Of a stretch of DNA of 64,000 nucleotides, positions 58,338-64,000 are shown one piece after another. Source of the stretch: Metallyticus violacea (Eukaryota; Arthropoda; Insecta; Mantodea; Metallyticidae). Position 1 is the first letter of the stretch. Each line of letters opens with the position of its first letter. The position numbers and the translations under genes were made by a program. The stretch is taken from NCBI GenBank assembly GCA_030762175.1, contig CM060840.1, forward strand, positions 38,242,501-38,306,500. The letters run 5' to 3'. The notes under the pieces are model-generated. The model was not told where the DNA came from. It saw only the letters and a list, made by a program, of their open reading frames with translations, and did no database searches.

Positions 58338-61300
58338 TATGAAGGAAATTAGGAATAAATAAAAATCTATATGTGATAGAAAGAATTAACAATTTTATAA
58401 TTAGCATATCAAACCTTCCTTGCAGATCAATTAATTTTTTTGGTAAAACTTTTGTGTTGGCTAGTGCTTTTATTGTGATGTTCCTTCAAGCTGTGATTTA
58501 TTGAATGACTGGAACACGCTAGTGATTGCCTGTTCGTTTATTTGGTATAAAGCATTTCTTTTATAAACCGAATCACCGATAATTGGCATCATCTTTAGCT
58601 CAACTAACAAGAACTCCGTCAATATAAAAATTCGGTCGAAATGAACGCAGCTAGCTCCAAGTAGGAGCCTGTTTTGCATTTGCTAAACCAATCAGATTGT
58701 CGAAATAACTATTCTCTACTATATAAAGCTCCAAACGCAGACTGATAGCGGTTCCGTGTACTATATCGGCTTGATGAAGGAGGTTGCGGTATTTTCAACC
58801 GACCGTAACCCTCAAGAGAACTGTTAGACCTAATAATGATGACAAATGACTACAGGGAGAAGGAACGTCACCTGTTCGGGCAGCCCGATCTGATAATAGC
58901 AAGGGGTGGACTGGCGTTATTAACTGGCAGTGGGCTGCTACCCCATTTGTTTCAGACGTCCTGTCTCCGGTCAGGAAAACGGATCGCCGCAGTCAAAGGG
59001 AAACTTCTGGCCTCTCTCGATGTTGTAGTGTTAGTTATCTCTACGGGCTATTTCGGTATTCTCACTTATTTCCAAATACATTACGATGCTTGAGGCAGGA
59101 AATCCTTTTTCACAGCTCCCGTGTTTAAATTACTAATTCCCGCCTGTCTCTACTGCAGGCATTACTAATACTTCTTCCACGTAACAAACTTTCTGCAGTG
59201 GAAACGTTTGATGTCGGTTTTAACATAAGTGCACATTACGCTATTTCTACTTGTCTCGAAATATTATTTATTATATTCCTTTTTCTATGTTTAGTTTTTA
59301 TATTTTAGACTCCTTCATAAATGTCTAATGTCACTGACCCTTTGAGATATTTTTAGACTTTTAAACTAATTTTTTACAATTATTATTATAATATTGTTAC
59401 ATAATTCGAACTCTTTTATTTCACAAATAAAAATGTTATAAAACAAAGTCAGTTCGTGGCAAACATTTACCTTATTGTGATTCGGACAGTAAATTCCACC
59501 CATGAACTTGCTTTAGACGCCGATGGCCTTTTTTGTGTGAATGAGCAAATGTTCCATGGTAACATAGATGACAGGTGTCTATTCAAATAGTTGGGAACAT
59601 GCTCTCTTTCTTATAAATCCATATGCTCTTACGGCAATGCTTTCACTTGTTCAGCTAGAGCTTATAGGAGATAGCAGCTTATTTCTGCTCAGATTATACA
59701 ATTGCACCTCCATCTTCATCTGTAACAATGGAGTGTTCATGCAGTTCTAGGAACACACCTGCAACTATGAGTTAAGCATTTTGCACATTTTCTCCCCAAA
59801 CAGAAGACCAACATTTACTGTCAGGATTTAGTCTGGATGAAGAATATCGGCCAGTTCACTGAAAATTAAAAATAACATCCATTCTGTAAATTATGAACAA
59901 TGGACAACAGAACAGAAAATAAATTACCACACGGTCTGGGCTGCCATATGACAACGATGACACATTCACTGCAGTAAAATGTTATGCGTAATTTTGTAGT
60001 CATCTTTGTTTAATGCAAATGCAAGCTAAAAAAATATTGCAATAGTACTATAAATCATAACATTATTTATAGTATAATGTGGTATGGGAACTTTGAAATT
60101 ATAAATTTTGAAATTGCACATTTTGTTAACATAATAGGCATAGCAATATGTCCGGGAGGGGTCTTTATATTTGAAAAGTGACGCTTCGCGTACGGTTGAG
60201 CCAGATTCTCCTCAGGGCCAGCTATGGTTTACAGGCTTGTTAATGGGTCAAAGACATGAATGAGGTATTAATGAACTAGTTTAAACATGAAGAGACCATT
60301 TTAATTTGTTTATGACAATTATTAGTTAAAATTCCTCCCTTAATTTCTTATTAGTTAATTATTTAGAACAATGCTCTGTCTAATTTTAAGTGATTAAACT
60401 CTGACTACTTCTCCCAATGTCACGGCTAACAATGAGTTGAGATATATGCGAGTGCTCTCTTTAAATTGAATATATTTGGTTAAGGCGATGACACATAATT
60501 AGTAACGTAATCATATTAGACCAAATAAAATTGTTGCTTTGACACAATGACATGTTTTCAGCGAAGCGAGTATTGTTAACGATGGTAAACCTCAGTTTCA
60601 TCATTGTTGCTGATGCACACAAAAACCATCAGTCAGCAGCGGGAAGACAGGCGAATGCAACGTTGCCAACTCTAGGTTATAAAGACAACTGTTCTCATGT
60701 TCCGTATAAACAGATTTGTAGTTCGGGTTTTAACATAAGATGGCCTCCAGCAAGGATGAAATCTTTATGGCATAATACTTTTCGAGGGGTGCCTGATTGA
60801 CTATTATCTATATATCGCGAAAAGGATATTAAAAAAACATGTTTTAGAAGACCATCGTAAATAGTATTATTTATATAATTGATTCAGAGTCAAAATAATA
60901 TTCTTTATTTAACAGTGTAATTATCTTCAATTTTAAACAATAGTTATATATCACTTATCAAGTAGTAGTTCTTATTATTTTAAAGAAAAATAGCTAATAC
61001 TTTTATAGCTCAGATTTGATTTGAACTCTTTACGTGTTAAACAAAACTAAAAACAAAGTGTAAAAACAAAACAACTTAGTTCAGAAAGTTTGCTCTTTTC
61101 TAACAGCATAGAAATGTTAAATTACTATTAATTGTTTAAAATATATAAGATATATAGTTTTACACCACATTTGGGCCCGAATATATCATATTTATCACTG
61201 AAAAACTAAGCAGCATATTTCAAATTTTGTTTTTTAATAAAACTTGTTAAAAATATATACAGCTCAGAAAAATGTCAACTGTTAACTTTTCAGAGCAAAT

Positions 61301-63803
61301 TAATGCAAACCATTGTAATTTTCATTTGCTGTTAATTAACTTAAAATGTGTTTATTCATTAACTAAAACACATTTCTTTTGAACACAACTAAGCAACTGG
61401 TTTAATTAATTTTCTAACCTAATTATGCTAATATACAGAGTATGACTTACAACAGCTACCTCATAATTTCAAACAAAATTTAAGCTCCGAATACTCGGAG
61501 ATTATAATTCTTTTTTTCATCATTGTTTTCTGTTTAATGTTCCTGAGCCCTTCAGGATTATATATTCTGGCCGTAGTTGTCCTATGTCCTTCTGTTTGTG
61601 TTATTAAATGTTAGCTCTTTTCATAAATACTGGAAGCTTTATTCTCTGCCCATTTCATATCATGTCCGAAAGAGAGTGTCCCTTGAGTAGTGTAAAATTT
61701 AATTTGATTGGTTTCAGTTGCCTTTACATGGCTATTAATTAGAGTTCAATTCTATTTCAATTTATATTTCTGACTTTTAAAAATCGAATAATCACGTAAT
61801 ATATTTAACAATATAATTAAATAATTGGTTGTGAGCTAGGTATCAAACCAAAGGAAGGGTTTACTTCTCTCCTTAAACTGAAGAAAAGCCTTACTGGCTA
61901 GAAATGTTTAATGTTAATTAAATGTTATTTAATTGTGCCTGTCTATGTACATTATTTACTTGCATGAATATCTAGTTAAAATGTTTATGTACTCAAAAAG
62001 AAGTGTTTTTAATTTTATTTTAATTGAGAAGCCCATATCACCAATAAAGTCGTTATAATAACATTAGCCATAAAACATAGTACTTGAAAATTGTATTTTG
62101 CCATCTGCAAAAGTTAACGAATAGCAACATAATCATGGTGTGCTATGAAATGAACTAGTAAAGCAGTTTGTGTTTTAAAAAGTCTTAAGGGTAAACTCTT
62201 AACTAGATTTAGGCAAAAACGGTACTAAAATGGAAAATGAGAGTTTTGCATTAGAAGTTAACTCATTATATGGCACACGGAGGTAAACAGTTGACGGTTT
62301 ATGGACATTTTTAAATTTCTTGTTCATGTAGTAGAAAAAATCCTGAATCCCGGAATTTTCAAGTTTTCTCAGTTTGAATTTATTACTACCGGTACTGCCA
62401 TTTTGTATGATTGTATAATTCGTATAAATCAAAACGCATGTTTTTATTTTACATTAAATTTTCAAGCGTATTTTCAATTTGTTATAGATACACAAAAATT
62501 ACTAAGAAAAAATACATCTTGATTTTATAAACATATAATTAATTTAAATATTGAAATTAAGAATTTCCATTAATTTCGGTAGATTTTGGTTTAAATAATG
62601 GGAATAATGCTAGTTCGTTTATTTTAATCTTATTATATGTAGTTGTGAAACGCGTTTACTTGTAATATTACTTGATTTATTGACATGCACTTTATTTTGA
62701 ACAATGCATTCAGTACCTAACCGATGGTATAAACCTAAAAGTAGAGAATGAATAACTACTGAAACCTTGTACACGAGATAAAGGCACTTCGCAAAACGTT
62801 TCGCAGGCCATTGATTAGTGACCTAATTATTAAAGCAACTTTAGAGGTCTAAGCCTCAAGAAGTCTGTGTGTATCTGTGTCCGAAATCAAGGTCTTAAGA
62901 AACTTAAGTTGTGGACAACCCAATTACCAGTGAAGCCCAAAGATTTGGATTCTCTCTACAAATGCTTGATGAAATGGATGGTGTTAAACAATTCTTAAAG
63001 TAAATGTTGTTCAAAGTATTTGGCCAGGTTTAACGATATTACTTCAGGTACAGCATCATGAACAGCTGAATGCCCTCATTGAGCATGAACATGAACGTGT
63101 GGTATGCCGTCACATATGATGGAGTGATGGTTTCTTGGCGGAACGGTCTGCGTCTGTCATATTTGAACGTTATGCTCCGGTCTTATATTATGACCATATT
63201 GTTCTTGAAGTTTCTGCTACAGATGTAAAGGAATGGGGTGGAAGGTATGGCTAGACGTTCGCCTTTGTGGCTGCATCAAGCAGAATACGTGCTGTGTCAA
63301 CAATCAAGCTTGAAAGGAAATGATCAAACAATTTGTTCATTCTGTTAAACCTGATATATACTTAGTCTCGTATGGCCTGTACAGTAAAAACTAATTCGCA
63401 TCAAATTGTACTAAATATATACGAAAATAAACTTTAGAATTTGTTTTTTAGATAGTATTTTAATATGAACTCTCCATATTTATGTTAATAACTTTTAACC
63501 CTACTAAGGACACACATTGACAATATTATTTATTACAGCAAATTAATGTATGAGATTGGACCACATTCTGAAGAAAGAGACGAATTCAGAGTAAGTCTAA
63601 CCTGAAAAAACTGCTGTTCAATTAAGTATAAAATATAATTTCAGGAATGAGTGTAGCAAATACATTTAGATAATATCAAACAATGTTTTGATACAAATAA
63701 TAATTCTCGGATTCTATTAATTGCCTATATAATACCTACACAGTTTTGTGATTTGTTTCCTTTCTGCAGAATGTAATCCAATTGCACTTAAATTACTTTT
63801 TCA
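58338..63803. other. Gene-free AT-rich stretch
   Basis: An 85-codon frame (58836-59093) and an 82-codon frame (60552-60800) have fairly balanced codon composition. The second begins with a hydrophobic, signal-peptide-like stretch (VLLTMVNLSFIIVADA). Neither matches a family I know. Positions 62900-63330 are also less AT-rich, with no clear domain. The remainder is AT-rich with nothing recognised. Confidence 0.4.
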
Positions 63804-63818
63804 TTTCTTTCTTTCTTT

Positions 63819-63910
<92 letters not shown>

Positions 63911-63912
63911 TT
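63804..63912. repeat. (TTTC)n microsatellite
   Basis: About 26 TTTC units with one early interruption. The two open frames across it (Phe-Leu-Ser repeats and Lys-Glu-Arg repeats) are artefacts. Confidence 0.97.
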
Positions 63913-64000
63913 AAAGCTTTGATTCATCGCTCTGTCGGTTCTTTTAAGCTGTATAATAAAGATGCCATTTAACAACCACCTGAAAAACATTGATTTAATT

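Noticed and set aside
62990..63300. Possible Tc1-like transposase fragment
   Set aside because: A forward reading (ERSASVIFERYAPVLYYD and similar) is loosely reminiscent but lacks any catalytic block.
63748..63990. Open frames of Phe-Leu-Ser and Lys-Glu-Arg repeats
   Set aside because: Translation of a (TTTC)n microsatellite; other Ile-Tyr repeat frames come from (TA)n.

Overview
This window is almost certainly nuclear DNA from an animal, most likely an arthropod; a large-genome insect is possible, but I cannot name the species. It is AT-rich, full of (TA)n, (GT)n, poly-G and (TTTC)n runs, and dominated by decayed mobile elements: mariner/Tc1 transposases, tRNA-derived SINE-like copies, LINE fragments and a Penelope-like element (PLE). 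There is no convincing host protein-coding gene, no bacterial-style operon and no functional tRNA or rRNA gene. Most open frames are short and are either chance frames or pieces of transposons.

Layout. 1-10.6 kb: AT-rich DNA with a Tc1-type TIR-bounded deletion derivative (950-1266), a fold-back element around a (TA)n core (1501-1733), a reverse-strand tRNA-like SINE head (about 3.03 kb), a solo hairpin/CGAAATATAG repeat (5.3 kb) and a long tRNA-derived SINE (6.6-6.95 kb). 10.7-19.5 kb: a complete but dead mariner with TIRs and TA duplication (10693-11834), a LINE endonuclease remnant (13.0-14.6 kb), an internally deleted Tc1-type element (15.1 kb) and a reverse-strand mariner (18.5-19.5 kb). 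23-28.3 kb: a tandem pair of tRNA-like units, a three-copy tandem repeat of about 62 bp, a Tc1-like remnant and a cluster of three long palindromes, each with a hairpin-CGAAATATAG core in its loop. 31.25-34.95 kb: the best preserved element, a PLE with a 681-codon reverse transcriptase and a GIY-YIG endonuclease segment. Its 3' 826 bp are repeated in inverted orientation on the other side at near identity. 38-46 kb: a mariner, a LINE RNase H/Cys-rich tail, two SINE copies (one with a perfect 15-bp target duplication) and two related transposase tails. 51.7-58.3 kb: a Tc1-like C-terminus, two SINEs, a remnant of a multi-copy arthropod ORF family and a second TIR-bounded mariner. 58.3-64 kb: AT-rich DNA with nothing recognised, ending in a long (TTTC)n tract.

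The most interesting signal is the PLE together with the structurally similar hairpin-CGAAATATAG repeats at 5.3 and 27.6-28.3 kb. The PLE arms and the 27.6-kb cluster abut (TA)n tracts. All share the 3' half of a hammerhead-ribozyme-like fold (a stem-II-like hairpin followed by GAAA), although the CUGAUGA box is degenerate in every copy. They resemble PLE terminal repeats or the small tandem elements called retrozymes. This is inference from pattern reading and needs covariance-model and genome-wide copy searches.
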